Shown here piece by piece: positions 53,301 through 60,889 of a stretch of DNA of 64,000 nt. This DNA comes from Paracentrotus lividus (Eukaryota; Echinodermata; Echinoidea; Camarodonta; Echinidae). The translations under genes and the position numbers were made by a program. Position 1 is the stretch's first letter. Each line of letters opens with the position of its first letter. The notes under the pieces were generated by a model. The model worked only from the letters and a program-made list of their open reading frames with translations. It was not told the origin of the DNA and searched no databases. The stretch is from NCBI GenBank assembly GCA_940671915.1, contig CALNVZ010003426.1, positions 18,765,769 through 18,829,768 on the forward strand, read 5' to 3'.

Positions 53301-54560
53301 CATTTGATCCGGCGACATTTCATCAAAGGACTTGTCGGACATTTCATCCGACAAATTTGCTCTCAGCCAATCAGATGCAAGCATTTCAGTAGTTTATAAC
53401 AGTTTGTCGGATAAAACGTCCGACAAGTCCTTTGATGAAATGCCCCCCCCGGTTTTTTTTTGTTTGTCTAATATTGGGGTTACTGTTGTAATACGCTTTT
53501 ATGTCAGTGGGTTGAGTGATTAGGTTTAAGGTAGTTTTAGGTCTTGGATTGAAGTTTAGAGTCAATTATTATTGTCGTGAAGGTAATACTTTAAGGTGAC
53601 ACGACATTTCTCTCCGGCGACGATTCCTCCGGGATTATTTTGTCTAAAATATAGAATTGGGGTTAGGGTTGCAATACGCTTTATTGTGCCAGTGGGTTTA
53701 GTAAATAAGTTTAAGGTAGTTTTAGGTCTTGGATTGAAGTTTAGAGTCAATTATCATTGTCGTCAAGGTAATACTTTGAGGTGACACGAGGCGACAGTTG
53801 CTACAGGCTTATTCTTTTCTTTTAAAATGCAGGGTTGGGGTTACGGTTGTAATACGCTTATAATAATGTTAATTTTGCTTTTCGTTTCTTTTTTTTTTCT
53901 TTTTTTTTTGTTTTTTGGGGGGGGAGGGGGGTGTATATCGCTGTTAATACAGTTCATTTTCACCTTTTCCTATTTTCCTGCATTTATATCTCTCTCTTTA
54001 TTCAAGTTCTCCTTGTGCAATTAAAACTTTAATAAGAAGTAACATAATATAGCAAAATTACTCACTCAGTAAATGGTAATTTTTCAAATAATTATATTCT
54101 ATGAGTTATGAATAGAAAATAATATCAATTTATAGCTATGAATAGTTAGTAAATATTCATCTTTGGTAAAGATTGGGATTGGTAGTTAAGGTGATGCGAC
54201 TAACTCTCACTTCCGAGTGCGATCTGCATGTAGCTATCCTGTATATGTATATCTTTAATAAATCAACAACAAAAAAAAAAAAAAAAGGAAAAAAAAAATT
54301 ATTTTCCATGAGACATGATGATGAACACAATATCTTTATAAATAGGCCTACTAATATAAGTACTTCATTCTCAATGATTGCTTTCACAGTTTTCCGCCCT
54401 CTATCGTCAGCAGCACGAAGTTGGTAACATTCAGCGATTTGGGGCTAATACTGTAACTTCCATAGCAGGAACATCAGCAGGCACTTCATCGGAAGTTAAA
54501 ATGGTGGGTCGGGAACCAACCCAGCTACATGAACAAAGCATCTTTAACAAGAAGGCTTAA
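33360..54560 (+). CDS. GABBR: GABA-B-type (class C) G-protein-coupled receptor, complete 16-exon gene
   Basis: Exons 33360-33695, 36203-36340, 36776-36946, 37625-37726, 39905-39970, 41712-41912, 42208-42441, 42949-43012, 43400-43486, 45110-45266, 45815-45947, 50837-50944, 51472-51597, 52094-52239, 53075-53267, 54390-54560 total 2433 nt: 810 aa plus TAA. Signal peptide (about residues 15-40), Venus-flytrap domain (about 55-465), no Cys-rich domain (as in GABA-B), TM1 about 488-510, TM2 527-547, TM3 566-586, TM4 605-626, TM5 664-685, TM6 700-722, TM7 730-753. Landmarks are SSPNLNNL after TM1, MFTKMWRVY after TM3 and the LFLPK end of TM7. It couples a ligand at the cell surface to Gi/o in known relatives. 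The tail is only about 55 aa. Subtype (1, 2 or invertebrate-specific) is unresolved. Confidence 0.95.
34464..35311. mobile_element. Mariner-ended foldback element
   Basis: Terminal repeats TACCGAGTGAGTCAAAAA and TTTTTTGACTCACTCGGTA flanked by TA. About 400-bp arms pair almost throughout (CATCTGGTACTATTTTTGTG with the reverse complement at 35180-35200; ATTGACTACATTTTGTATGA with ATACAAAATGTAGTCAATAT) around a loop near 34890-34925. 848 bp, no ORF. Confidence 0.9.
35496..36078. mobile_element. TTCGTCCGAA word-repeat TIR element
   Basis: Ends CAGCTCGTTGTTCCGAAGGT and ...CATCGGAGCAACGAGCTG are inverted. The left half repeats words such as TTCGTCCGAAAATGAAATA and the right half (from about 35830) repeats their reverse complement TATTTCACTTTCGGACGAAT. 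583 bp, non-coding. Confidence 0.85.
36203..36340 (+). CDS. GABBR: GABBR exon 2: VFT lobe I
   Basis: Encodes GSTARALNLLYEMILSKPSV..FVGAIKADTTKVLAG.... The position of the GABA-B GCSS ligand-contact loop reads GAIK here. Acceptor GATGCAG, donor GTGGGT, phase 0/0. Confidence 0.92.
36453..36620 (+). repeat. (TCA)n microsatellite
   Basis: About 150 bp of TCATCATCA with few interruptions in the intron. Poly-Ser, poly-Asp and poly-Met ORFs are artefacts of it. Confidence 0.97.
36776..36946 (+). CDS. GABBR: GABBR exon 3: VFT hinge region
   Basis: Encodes MGFANSAIGLSDHRLYPFFI and CERFGWSKISTITEAIEPHAG. The L.DR..YP.FFRT......N and F.W.KI.TI patterns are typical of GABA-B ligand domains. Acceptor TGTGTAG, donor GTAAGT. 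Confidence 0.95.
37625..37726 (+). CDS. GABBR: GABBR exon 4: VFT lobe II
   Basis: Encodes IMEDLHGLLEYRNFTLVSRQ SFYYDPAGVISRLK; the RQSF..DP.....LK pattern is the GABA-B lobe II entry. NFT is a glycosylation candidate. Acceptor TTCCAG, donor GTATGA. Confidence 0.94.
38143..38227 (+). repeat. Intron segment duplicated at 39477 (occupied copy, left part)
   Basis: CTTAATACGCTTATACTGTC, AATTAAGTTATAACCAGATG and AGTAAAAACTCTTAATTG recur at 39478-39572. The matching right part (ATTTGGTAGAAATGGATTTT ... GTTTAAGAC, 39186-39235) lies beyond the inserted element. Confidence 0.75.
38228..39184. mobile_element. TIR element ending CACTGTAAAAA
   Basis: Perfect 11-bp ends CACTGTAAAAA and TTTTTACAGTG, 957 bp, non-coding, rich in TGTAAATTTACAGG-type palindromes (39020-39085). 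The uninterrupted paralogous segment at 39477-39625 shows the site before insertion. Confidence 0.85.
39477..39625 (+). repeat. Paralogous empty site for the CACTGTAAAAA element
   Basis: Continuous match to 38143-38227 joined to 39185-39237: ...ACCAGATGAGTAAAAACTCT then AATTTGGCAGAACTTGATTT...GTTTCAGAC, without the 957-bp element. Confidence 0.75.
39808..39893 (+). repeat. (CT)n tract at a 3' splice site
   Basis: About 85 bp of CTCTCTTTCTCT ending 12 bases before exon 5; it acts as an extended polypyrimidine tract. Confidence 0.9.
39905..39970 (+). CDS. GABBR: GABBR exon 5: VFT lobe II
   Basis: A 66-nt exon encoding AKDARIIIASFSEETARKVL CQ. The DARIII..F.E..AR.V.C pattern is diagnostic of GABA-B receptors. 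Donor GTAAAT. Confidence 0.96.
40495..40538 (+). repeat. Poly-A run (about 43 A)
   Basis: Uninterrupted A run in the intron; possibly a retroposon tail, but no element body is recognised upstream. Confidence 0.9.
41268..41640 (+). mobile_element. Tc1-like element remnant
   Basis: Begins CAGTTGTGCTCATAAATATT CATACCCC, the terminal style of Tc1-family transposons, and ends with a degraded CATACTTATGAACAGGAAGG GTATG. No transposase. Ends 70 bp before exon 6. Confidence 0.6.
41712..41912 (+). CDS. GABBR: GABBR exon 6: VFT lobe II
   Basis: Encodes AFLKGLYGPKRTFIFRGFLE NWWR..., C then an acidic DDDDMMAVLQSVITVYFG. The GLYG.K..W/F...G.....WW pattern fits the GABA-B lobe II. Acceptor TACCAG, donor GTGAGT. 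Confidence 0.94.
42208..42441 (+). CDS. GABBR: GABBR exon 7: VFT lobe II and return
   Basis: Encodes TAASFREEMAKILGSKILLN and AHDGIWAIAFGLNTSRAQIG. The A.DGIWA.A..LN motif is invariant in GABA-B receptors. The residue at the family's GABA-amine-binding Glu position appears to be Asp (NQD). Donor GTAAGA. Confidence 0.95.
42640..42907. mobile_element. Truncated copy of the 18714-19320 MITE family
   Basis: AAAAGTGGACCAATAACATC, then ...AAGCCTGGAGTCCTCCTTTAA at the right end. No matching left end. Confidence 0.55.
42949..43012 (+). CDS. GABBR: GABBR exon 8
   Basis: Encodes GPVGFQPDGDRTGIFVIQQL R. The G.V.F...GDR.G....QQ sequence is conserved. The donor is the weak GTTGTT, required by phase 1 and by the joining Asp codon. 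Confidence 0.88.
43400..43486 (+). CDS. GABBR: GABBR exon 9
   Basis: Encodes GEPVVIGTLEPGDAIQWLLP TEKIWENN, the pre-TM strand where I.W would be in relatives. Acceptor CTAGCAG, donor GTAAGT, phase 1/1. Confidence 0.92.
44776..45043. mobile_element. Short CACTGTAAAAA-type TIR element
   Basis: CACTGTAAAAAAAATTTGTA at left and TTTTTTTCAGTG at right, 268 bp. An internal inverted pair GCAGAGTTGCCATA and CATAGCAACTCTGC makes a stem. It ends 67 bp upstream of exon 10. Confidence 0.7.
45110..45266 (+). CDS. GABBR: GABBR exon 10: stalk and TM1
   Basis: Encodes DGQPPFDEDRTHEILREQ, then TM1 VAFAIMASLCALGVALAIFF and FNIRNRKKR. The donor must be GC (AG|GCAAGT at 45267): only this junction gives the conserved RYIKMSSPNLNN. 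Using the nearby GTTTCT would hit TAA in the next exon. Confidence 0.94.
45815..45947 (+). CDS. GABBR: GABBR exon 11: TM2
   Basis: Encodes YIKMSSPNLNNLIIAGICLA YVCVVLLGID then TPRNQYVICG. The S.PNLNN signature and the extracellular Cys are intact. Acceptor TTTATAG, donor GTAAGT. Confidence 0.96.
46085..47339. repeat. Inverted array of GAGTC-rich repeats
   Basis: The left arm has about 200-bp units with GAGTCATCTCGGACAAATGC near 46489, 46688 and 46893, plus GAGTTTAGATGACACC. From about 46940 the same words appear reverse-complemented (GGTGTCATCTAAACTCC, GCATTTGTCCGAGATGACTC), ending GAACGTTTGTCCTGAGATGA at 47337 opposite TCATCTCAGGGACAAACGTT at 46204. The left arm is longer than the right. 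Confidence 0.85.
47463..47596. mobile_element. 134-bp near-perfect hairpin insertion
   Basis: ACAGGCGCGGATCGAAGAAA ... pairs with ...CTTTCTTGGATCCGCGCCTG; the arms meet near AAGCGGCTCTTTG. If the element is read as CAGG...CCTG, TAATA flanks both sides as a possible target duplication. Ends resemble the snapback family at 50005. Confidence 0.85.
48040..49510 (+). repeat. 142-bp satellite with A/B dimer order
   Basis: The anchor GACTCTTCGAAAGAGTTATT starts near 48103, 48246, 48390, 48531, 48672, 48813, 48955, 49097, 49241 and 49383: ten units of 141-144 bp. Type A units have CTCTGAATGTTACTTTTTCAAATC and end CCCGACTCTTTTTAATAG; type B have CCCTGATTGTTACTTTTGCCGATC and end CCTGACACTTTTCAATAG. 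Order is A B A B A B A B A A. Confidence 0.88.
50005..50387. mobile_element. GGATCC-ended snapback element
   Basis: CAGGCGCGGATCCAGG at left and TCTGGATCCGGCGACTG at right are imperfect inverted ends. The interior holds about 40 T (50120-50160) and about 39 C (50263-50301). Confidence 0.65.
50120..50301 (+). repeat. Poly-T and poly-C homopolymer runs
   Basis: T run near 50120-50160 and C run 50263-50301, separated by about 100 bp. True lengths are likely uncertain in any assembly. Confidence 0.9.
50400..50590 (-). mobile_element. SINE fragment, reverse orientation
   Basis: TGGTACCCATTTACATCCGC, ACCTGAGTGGAGTGAAGCAA and GTCACATTTGCATCC are the reverse complement of the SINE body at 2880-3000. 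Confidence 0.6.
50837..50944 (+). CDS. GABBR: GABBR exon 12: TM3
   Basis: Encodes ARVWLISFAFTVAFGGMFTK MWRVYNIVINKRTMRK. The FG.MF.K.WRV sequence at the cytoplasmic end of TM3 is a class C hallmark. The acceptor is AAG after about 24 T, with no C or TAG. Donor GTAAAC. Confidence 0.95.
51472..51597 (+). CDS. GABBR: GABBR exon 13: TM4
   Basis: Encodes VIKDRHLIGIIIVLLLIDII ILVTKEIVDPYKV. The L......L...D...L......DP pattern fits TM4 of GABA-B. The acceptor is TTTTGAG (weak), donor GTCAGT. Confidence 0.93.
52094..52239 (+). CDS. GABBR: GABBR exon 14: second extracellular loop and TM5
   Basis: Encodes TLEDRANFVLYINVYRRCST YNTVW then TM5 VILVVYKAFLMIFGAFLSF. The loop Cys partners the TM3 Cys in relatives; YK..L...G.FL is the GABA-B TM5 pattern. 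Donor GTATAT. Confidence 0.94.
52652..53050. mobile_element. MITE, TAGGTTTTCCC family, copy 1
   Basis: TAGGTTTTCCCAGTCAATTT at left and AATTGACCGGGAAACCCTAT at right. 399 bp, non-coding. Its right end is only 24 bp before exon 15. Confidence 0.75.
53075..53267 (+). CDS. GABBR: GABBR exon 15: TM6 and TM7
   Basis: Encodes TVSVPGLNDSYLVGLSIYNA, then TM6 CCAVAVPLSLF, NVTYIVTSGFIVFCATSILC, ending LFLPK, the conserved TM7 end. Acceptor GTGTAG, donor GTAATA. Confidence 0.96.
53268..53850 (+). repeat. Tandem repeat that duplicates a splice donor
   Basis: AAGGTAATACTTTAAGGTGA CACGA starts at the true donor and recurs with GT at 53583 and 53768; TTTAAGGTAGTTTTAGGTCT TGG recurs at 53528 and 53711. The first unit also holds a hairpin (GGACTTGTCGGAC and GTCCGACAAGTCC). 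Confidence 0.85.
54390..54560 (+). CDS. GABBR: GABBR exon 16: cytoplasmic tail and stop
   Basis: Encodes FSALYRQQHEVGNIQRFGAN..SIAGTSAGTSSEVKMVG... and ends IFNKKA then TAA. Ser/Thr-rich, without the heptad pattern of the GABA-B coiled coil and without an RSRR-type retention motif. Acceptor TTCACAG. Confidence 0.9.
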   Translation, partial: FSALYRQQHEVGNIQRFGANTVTSIAGTSAGTSSEVKMVGREPTQLHEQSIFNKKA

Positions 54561-54639
54561 AGCGGGAGTGAACGGATCAAACCTTTCATTGACTGTGTGT
54601 TATAAATTATAGCTAGTCTTAAAATTTGGGATAACTATT

Positions 54640-54935
54640 AATAATACAGTGTATATCTGTTTCTGTTTCTGTAACTCCTGTAGCCAGGAACTCGGAAGGC
54701 AGCTTTCAAAGCTGATCAACACCAAGCTGATATATAAGCAATTACATAAGAACCATTTTACGTCTAAGTTAATCAGTCATAGTGGCTGACCTTATAGACG
54801 ACAGAAATTACTCTTGGGCCTTTTTAAATTTAAGTGGAGATAATGGCCGAGCTGGGATTCGAACTCACAATCTTGCAATATGAGTCCAATGCTCTAACCG
54901 CTAGGCCACACGACCCGATCAGCCGATAACTTTAT
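54640..54935 (-). mobile_element. tRNA-derived SINE in the 3' flank, reverse orientation
   Basis: On the minus strand the head reads GTGTGGCCTAGCGGTTAGAG (A box), ATTGGACTCATATTG (anticodon-like CAT) and GTGAGTTCGAATCCCAGC (B box), followed by a non-tRNA body to 54640. The acceptor arms do not pair well, so it is not a working tRNA. Confidence 0.75.
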
Positions 54936-54949
54936 TTGTAAATAGGAAA

Positions 54950-54955
54950 AATAAA
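54950..54955 (+). terminator. Candidate polyadenylation signal of the receptor gene
   Basis: AATAAA 390 bp after the stop, followed by a TTGTATTG-rich stretch. It sits just beyond the SINE; use is unproven. Confidence 0.3.
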
Positions 54956-55194
54956 ATCAATATTGTATTGTATTTATGTTGTATTACTCATCAATATTAG
55001 ACAAAGCGGATCGAGGAACATTTTCAGGAATTCTCTCACAACACATCATTTTGTTACATATCAATGAATGAGAGCAACTTTTCAAATTACTATCATTTAA
55101 ATGTATGTTTTTGTTTGTTTTACGATTGTGATATTACTAGTATCATAATGTTATATTGAAATTTATTGATTTACTATTATCATTCCTTCTTTTA

Positions 55195-55368
55195 TAGTAA
55201 AAAGTAGGATATACAATATTGTTGTAAGGGGTCAGACTCAACTAGCACTTGTGCTATTATCGGACTCCTTTTACCAGTCAATGTTATTATTGCTCTATGA
55301 AATGTATTGTACTGTTTTTGATGTTGTTGGTAAATAAATAAATCAAATCAAATCAAATCAAAATGTTT
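55195..55368 (+). mobile_element. Probable LINE 3' end
   Basis: TTGTAAGGGGTCAGACTCAA ... GGTAAATAAATAAATCAAAT ending in an AATCA repeat; the form of a non-LTR element tail. No ORF. Confidence 0.45.
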
Positions 55369-55449
55369 TGATGGAAAAGTACTTAGTTTGCTACTTGGTA
55401 ACACAATTATTGCGGTATGGATGTATTGAGTTGCGAATAAGTCAGTTAG

Positions 55450-55906
55450 TATAGGTTTTCCCGGCCAATTTCACTGTTTTGTCAATCAATTGCATATTAA
55501 AGGCATTCAAGTTCGGAAAAAACGCTGCTGCATCGAAATGTTGCCAGTCAAAATCGTATTCAATCATCAAAATTAACGATTGATGTGATTGATTTCGTAT
55601 TTGCGCATTCTACTTCACATAATAAGCATATGCATTCGGCAATAGCTATTCAAATTCGTCTTCATCCTGTCGACATTTCATTCTGTATACTGAAATTCGC
55701 ACAAATTTGAATGCACAAATAATGAAATTAAATGCCTATATCCGAATTTGAACTTTGCAACCATTACTTTGTGTGCCTAAAAATGAATCTGAGAGCATGA
55801 ACACGAAATTGTTTGAAGTCAGTCTGTCGCATCAAACAAACGAATTTGAATACACATTAAATGAAAACGGATGATAAATGTATGAAATTGGCCGGGAAAA
55901 CCTATA
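55450..55906. mobile_element. MITE, TAGGTTTTCCC family, copy 2
   Basis: TATAGGTTTTCCCGGCCAAT and ATTGGCCGGGAAAACCTATA are perfect inverted ends. 457 bp, non-coding. Confidence 0.85.
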
Positions 55907-56706
55907 TTAAAAAGTGTCTATATTGTAGGTGTTCAATTTTTTCGGCCTTCGTCCATCAAGAAGGTCATTATCTATCGGTCATAGGGGTACGATTAGATGG
56001 GTCAATCATGTCGGCATTCTATTGTTTGTATTTAGCTCAATAATTTGGATTTAGAAGAATCATTTTCTGGAGGAATTGTGGAAGAAACTGTCTAAAACTG
56101 ATTTAGAAAGGTTATTTAACAAATTACATAAGAAGTTGTTGTGTGTCGTGAGGTTTTTTTAAATCTCCAAAATAATAAGATATTAACTTAATTTTACTGA
56201 GAGTGACATAACCATCGTAAAGTTGATTTATAATAAAGGCCTATTGCTATATGTCGTTTTGTATTTTGTTATATTAGAAGTTTATGTATTCAAATCGGTG
56301 TAAATTTTTACAAGTCTATCAGACCAGCAACTAGAATCTGTATGGGAGTGTCGAAATTTGAAAAAGTGGGGTTTTCTGAATTAGTGAACCTTTCGAGCGC
56401 GAAGCGCGAGCCGAATATTTTCTTGATGATAACCCGAAGGCATTATATGTTACGCACATTTTTGCCTCTTAATACATATTCCTGAATGTCTTTACAAAAA
56501 GATGAACATTATCCCCCAAATAAAAAATTTTGAGCGCGAAGCGCAAGCTTAATATTTTTCAGGTATGGACTGAAACTTTGTTGTAATTTAAGCTCCTTTT
56601 CTTGCACCTCATGAGTAACATTTTTTCTCTTTGTTTTGATTTGTTTCGTGTATTTTCTTAGGGCTTAAAGATAGATGATTTGTAGATATCGAAATATAAC
56701 TAAAAT

Positions 56707-56759
<53 letters not shown>

Positions 56760-57035
56760 TTAATGACATTAAATAGATATTTTCAGTTTACGAGAAAACG
56801 ACGTCGTTTAAGTTCTCATAAATTACTACCGTTCTTTTAATGAGCCATTCTTTATGTTTGACGATTTTATTGCATGTTTGATCACTTTAGCACTCTAAAG
56901 TTTATAGGGCCTATAGTATCAAGTTATTATCCCACTTATGAGTTTTTGCATCTCTTATATTGTTTATGATAATGATTTATTCATATCGTTAAATAGCAAG
57001 ATAAAATTATACATATACATGTATATGCATATACA

Positions 57036-57193
57036 ATGGCGGATCCAGGATTTGAAAATAAGGGGGGGGGGAGGGGGTTGCAGCCGAAAAAAAAAAAAAT
57101 CCGATTTTTTTTTTTTTTTTTTTCATGAATAATAAGTGAGTGGTTTCAAATGATAGGGGCGCACGTCCCATGACCCTCACCTGGATCTGCCAT
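57036..57193. mobile_element. GGATCC-ended snapback element
   Basis: ATGGCGGATCCAGG and CCTGGATCTGCCAT close a 158-bp element with poly-G, poly-A and poly-T inside. Confidence 0.75.
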
Positions 57194-57812
57194 CGTGTTT
57201 ATTTATATAAGTATGGATGACTCCACCTAAAAATGAAAGAATTTAAAAAGGGTTAGGATTTTGCACCATGTTTCCAGAAATGTCTTCACGATCTCATTAC
57301 ATTTGTCCCTCTATTATTAAGCCTATAGCCGGGCATGGGCAACCAATGAAAGTGTTGATTGTATTGGAATTTTCAGTTATAAGAAATACAGCAATGTGAT
57401 TTTTAAAACTGAATAATGACTATTATATTTAACATTTTAGTATCGCTCTATGTTTGTAAAACAAGTTGCAATGTGTTTTCAGTTAACATGTACCGTATAT
57501 ATATATATTGATCGAACGTGTTTGTATCGATGTTTGTAAACGAATTTCAGTTTGTTTGCAATGTATAAATATTATTCATTTTGCATTGTGTTGGTAGCCG
57601 GGAGTATTAAAATATAATCCACCGGCATCCTAATAAACCGTAACCTTTTTCTTAATCAATGCATAGGTCTATAATATCCGGAATAAGTCCTTACACTTTA
57701 AAAATGTCATTGTAAACAATTTATTTTACGACACGCAGGCCTATTATTGTGTGAATGAACATAATTAAAAGAAAAATAATACTTTTCTGAGATTTATTTT
57801 ATTCCATTAATG

Positions 57813-58913
57813 TATAGGATTTCCCAAACAGTTTCGGAAGTTCGTCACTCCATTTGATAATCAGTTCATTCAAATTCCCGATTTTGCGCCCCATTAAATT
57901 TCAGGTCGATTTGGCGTCCCCTAAATTTAAGATCGAATTGACGCCAATATGGCACCCCTATAAGTTTAAGATCAATTTGGCGCCCCCTTTGCTTCAAGCC
58001 AATTTGGCACTCCCTACGATTAAGCTCAATTTGGCGCCGCCTAATTTTAAGGTCGATTTGAAGCCCCCTTTAAAAGATCGAATAGGTACCCTTTTACTTT
58101 AAAGTTGATTTGGCGCCCCTATAAATGTACAGTAAATTGGCACCCCCTTTTTCTTTTCCCTTATTTTTTTTCCTCCCCTATCCCTTGTTTTCTCTTATTT
58201 TCTTCTTTTTTCGTTTCCCTTCCCCACTCTTTTTTCGTTTTGTCCCTTTTTTCTTTTTCTTTTTTCTTTCCTTTCTCCTCTCTTTGGCGCCCTCTTACCC
58301 GGGAGGGGGGGGGGGGGGTATGTAATGTGAAAGGGTTCTTGTGTGTTGAACATGTATCATGCAAAATAAATTGTCACATGAATAAAAAAAAACGAAAAAG
58401 AAGAAGATGAAATAAAAATTACAAAAAAAAAAAAAAAAAAATTACTGAATGAACTAATGAACAACTAAAAGATATACATCTCATATTAAAGTATGTACCA
58501 TATTTTATAAGGTACATATTCATACACAATCATTGCTACTAGCAATTTGCAATAGTGGGGTGAAGAACCTAAATGAAGAAACAAAAACTTTTTCTGCAGC
58601 TATAAATTAAAGCCCTAATTTGATTGTTAAATATTGTAAGTTGAATACCTGGAATGAATTTGAATACTGCTTATGGCAGTATTGCGCAATCATATCAACG
58701 TCTTTGATAACTTGAATAACTGTTTCACGAATATTATAGTGCACTTAATCGGAATTCGAACAAGTAAAATATACATTTGATTGTTGCAAAAAAAAAAAAA
58801 AAAAAAAAAATCTGAACTCCGAAAATTTGATTGAAAGCAAAATTGTCCTAATTTGAATGAACCGATTATCAAATGAAGTGGCGAACTTCCGAAACTGACT
58901 GGGAAATCCTATA
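57813..58913. mobile_element. 1.1 kb TIR element, TAGGTTTTCCC family, copy 3
   Basis: TIRs of about 66 bp: TATAGGATTTCCCAAACAGT...GATAATCAGTTCATTCAAAT at left, the reverse complement of ATTTGAATGAACCGATTATC...ACTGGGAAATCCTATA at right. Interior includes a minisatellite and poly-A runs. Confidence 0.88.
57885..58150 (+). repeat. TTTGGCGCCCC minisatellite
   Basis: Eight or so diverged units of about 28 bp with the pattern TTTAAGGTCGATTTGGCGCC followed by CCT. ORFs through it are compositional. Located inside the TIR element at 57813-58913. Confidence 0.85.
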
Positions 58914-58976
58914 AATAAATCTTCTTCGTCGTTTCTTCTTCTTCTTCTTCTTCTTCAGAAGAAGATAAGTAACACT

Positions 58977-59037
58977 TGATTAATTTCTTGCTTTTATATA
59001 TTTTTGATACCCTAAAATTCATACCCCCCAAAAAGAG

Positions 59038-59073
<36 letters not shown>

Positions 59074-59130
59074 GGGGGGGGGTATGAATTTTAGGGTATC
59101 AAAAATATACAAAAACAAGAAATGAATCAT
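58977..59130. repeat. Hairpin with poly-T loop
   Basis: TTGATACCCTAAAATTCATA CCCCCC pairs with GGGGGGTATGAATTTTAGGG TATCAA; the flanks TTTCTTGCTTTTATATATTT and ATATACAAAAACAAGAAA extend the stem. The loop is about 32 T. Confidence 0.85.
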
Positions 59131-59508
59131 AAGGGTTGGCATTATTTTCTTCACAAACTCATGCCAGAGTTGCAAATTGTTTAATTCGACTTCCTTTCTT
59201 TTAGCAAAGTACGATATATGGAATGATACAGAACAGGCAAAAACATATAAGTTTTCATTGTTGTAATTTCTCGTATCGATATTGTTTATACTGATTTGAT
59301 ATAAAATTTGTTCGAAATGTTTAAGTGAACCACGACATTCGTAAAGCGATTCACAATAAAACTCGTTCTAAACTACATGTAGGCCTATTTGATATGATTT
59401 TTCACCTTTGCAATAAACTTTGCAGCCTGATGTTTCATGTTGTCACAAAATGATCATGATGCTAAAGAGCATAGTCAGATTGTTGTCGTCAGAGCTCTTT
59501 ATTGTAGA

Positions 59509-59514
59509 GTTTTG
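59509..59514 (+). repeat. Target-site duplication, left
   Basis: GTTTTG immediately before AGTAGTATAATTAAG; repeated at 63922-63927. Confidence 0.8.
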
Positions 59515-59651
59515 AGTAGTATAATTAAGTCATTTCAGACAGGGACTTTTAATTAAAAAACGGTACCATAGACAGGGGTTAATTAGTTAATGAGATAATT
59601 AAATTAAACCGAATGAGTTTAATGTGTTGAATAATGATAACATTTAACGAA

Positions 59652-59683
<32 letters not shown>

Positions 59684-60889
59684 ATAGTAACGATAATGCA
59701 TGAAAGGATGGAACAAAGGAACCAAAAGGTATTGACGAGTGCAATGACAGAATTTGACCCACTCTGGACAGAGGGAAGAATCAATTAGCTCAAAGACTGG
59801 GTCAGACAGAGGTAAAATTCATTAATGTACAGGTTGGGTCGACAGAGATGTACTGCGATTAAGAGGTCAGTGCATAGGTGGACAACAGGAAATGGTGAAC
59901 ATCATGAATGAGGTGGTAAAAATCACTTTATTTTGTTCGTGTAACATTTATGAATGAGGTTATCTGGTGTATCCGACTCGAACCAGAGAACCATCTCCAC
60001 GATGTCTTGTGTCTTCATTATCACCAAAAGAGTAGAAGAAGGTCAAGCCCAGGATCATTTTGGGTACATGTATGTGTCAACAAATATGTAGAGGGCCTTT
60101 ATTGTTCTTTATTGTTTTATTTAAATAAAAACTTTTTATTAATGTTTATTGGTCACGCACTTATCGGATCCTTTGTCATGATCTTTGCAGACTAATGAAA
60201 ATGCAACCCATAGTACTGTAGGAAGTCGTTAAATGTTGTATGGAAATGAATATGTATATTCTATACAAGGTTATCATTATTGCTCGTCAAGTCCAATTTT
60301 GTCATGTCGTCATTCATGACGTCGTTCGAACGCAACGATGTTACGGATGTTACGGATTTTACGGCGCTGTGTACGGCGTACATGACGTTTCCTCAAATCA
60401 GAGAGTAAAAATGGGGTGGGTGCGTTAAACAAGGTGTTATGTTACTGTGGTGAGACATTTTCTCCCAAATAATCGATCCATGCAGGTTTAATAATGCAAT
60501 AGAATGAATCGGGAGTTGGTGAAATAACGCATCTAGGAGACTAATTTTGATGTCTACAACGTGGTAGGCCTATGTATGCCAATACGGTTTTGAAAGGGGG
60601 TGGGGAGAGAAAACACAGAAGAGAAAGAGAGAGGGGAAAAGACACGACACAATTAAATAAGAACACAATAATACAGAAATCAAGTTTATATGAGCCATGA
60701 TTTTATTATCATTCAATCTGAGTAGGACATTATTTTATTACTAATCAAAAACAATTAGTGCAAAATTCTAAGCCCATTCGGTGTCAAAAATGTATGAATA
60801 ACATCACTATTTTAACAATATTTGTTAAGTTTTTGAAGATGACATTTGAAAGTAAAGTTCTATCATCAACGTCAGTTTATATATGCTAA

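Larger units (their letters stand above)
54561..59514. other. Intergenic region downstream of the receptor gene
   Basis: Holds the SINE, a LINE-like 3' end (55190-55365, AATAAATAAATCAAATCAAA tail), MITEs at 55450 and 57813, a snapback element at 57036, a T run of about 50 at 56708-56757 and a hairpin at 58977-59130. No ORF looks genic. Confidence 0.6.

Noticed and set aside
54850-54920. tRNA-like sequence with CAT anticodon on the minus strand
   Set aside because: A and B boxes are present but the acceptor stem does not pair and non-tRNA sequence continues directly; interpreted as a SINE head.
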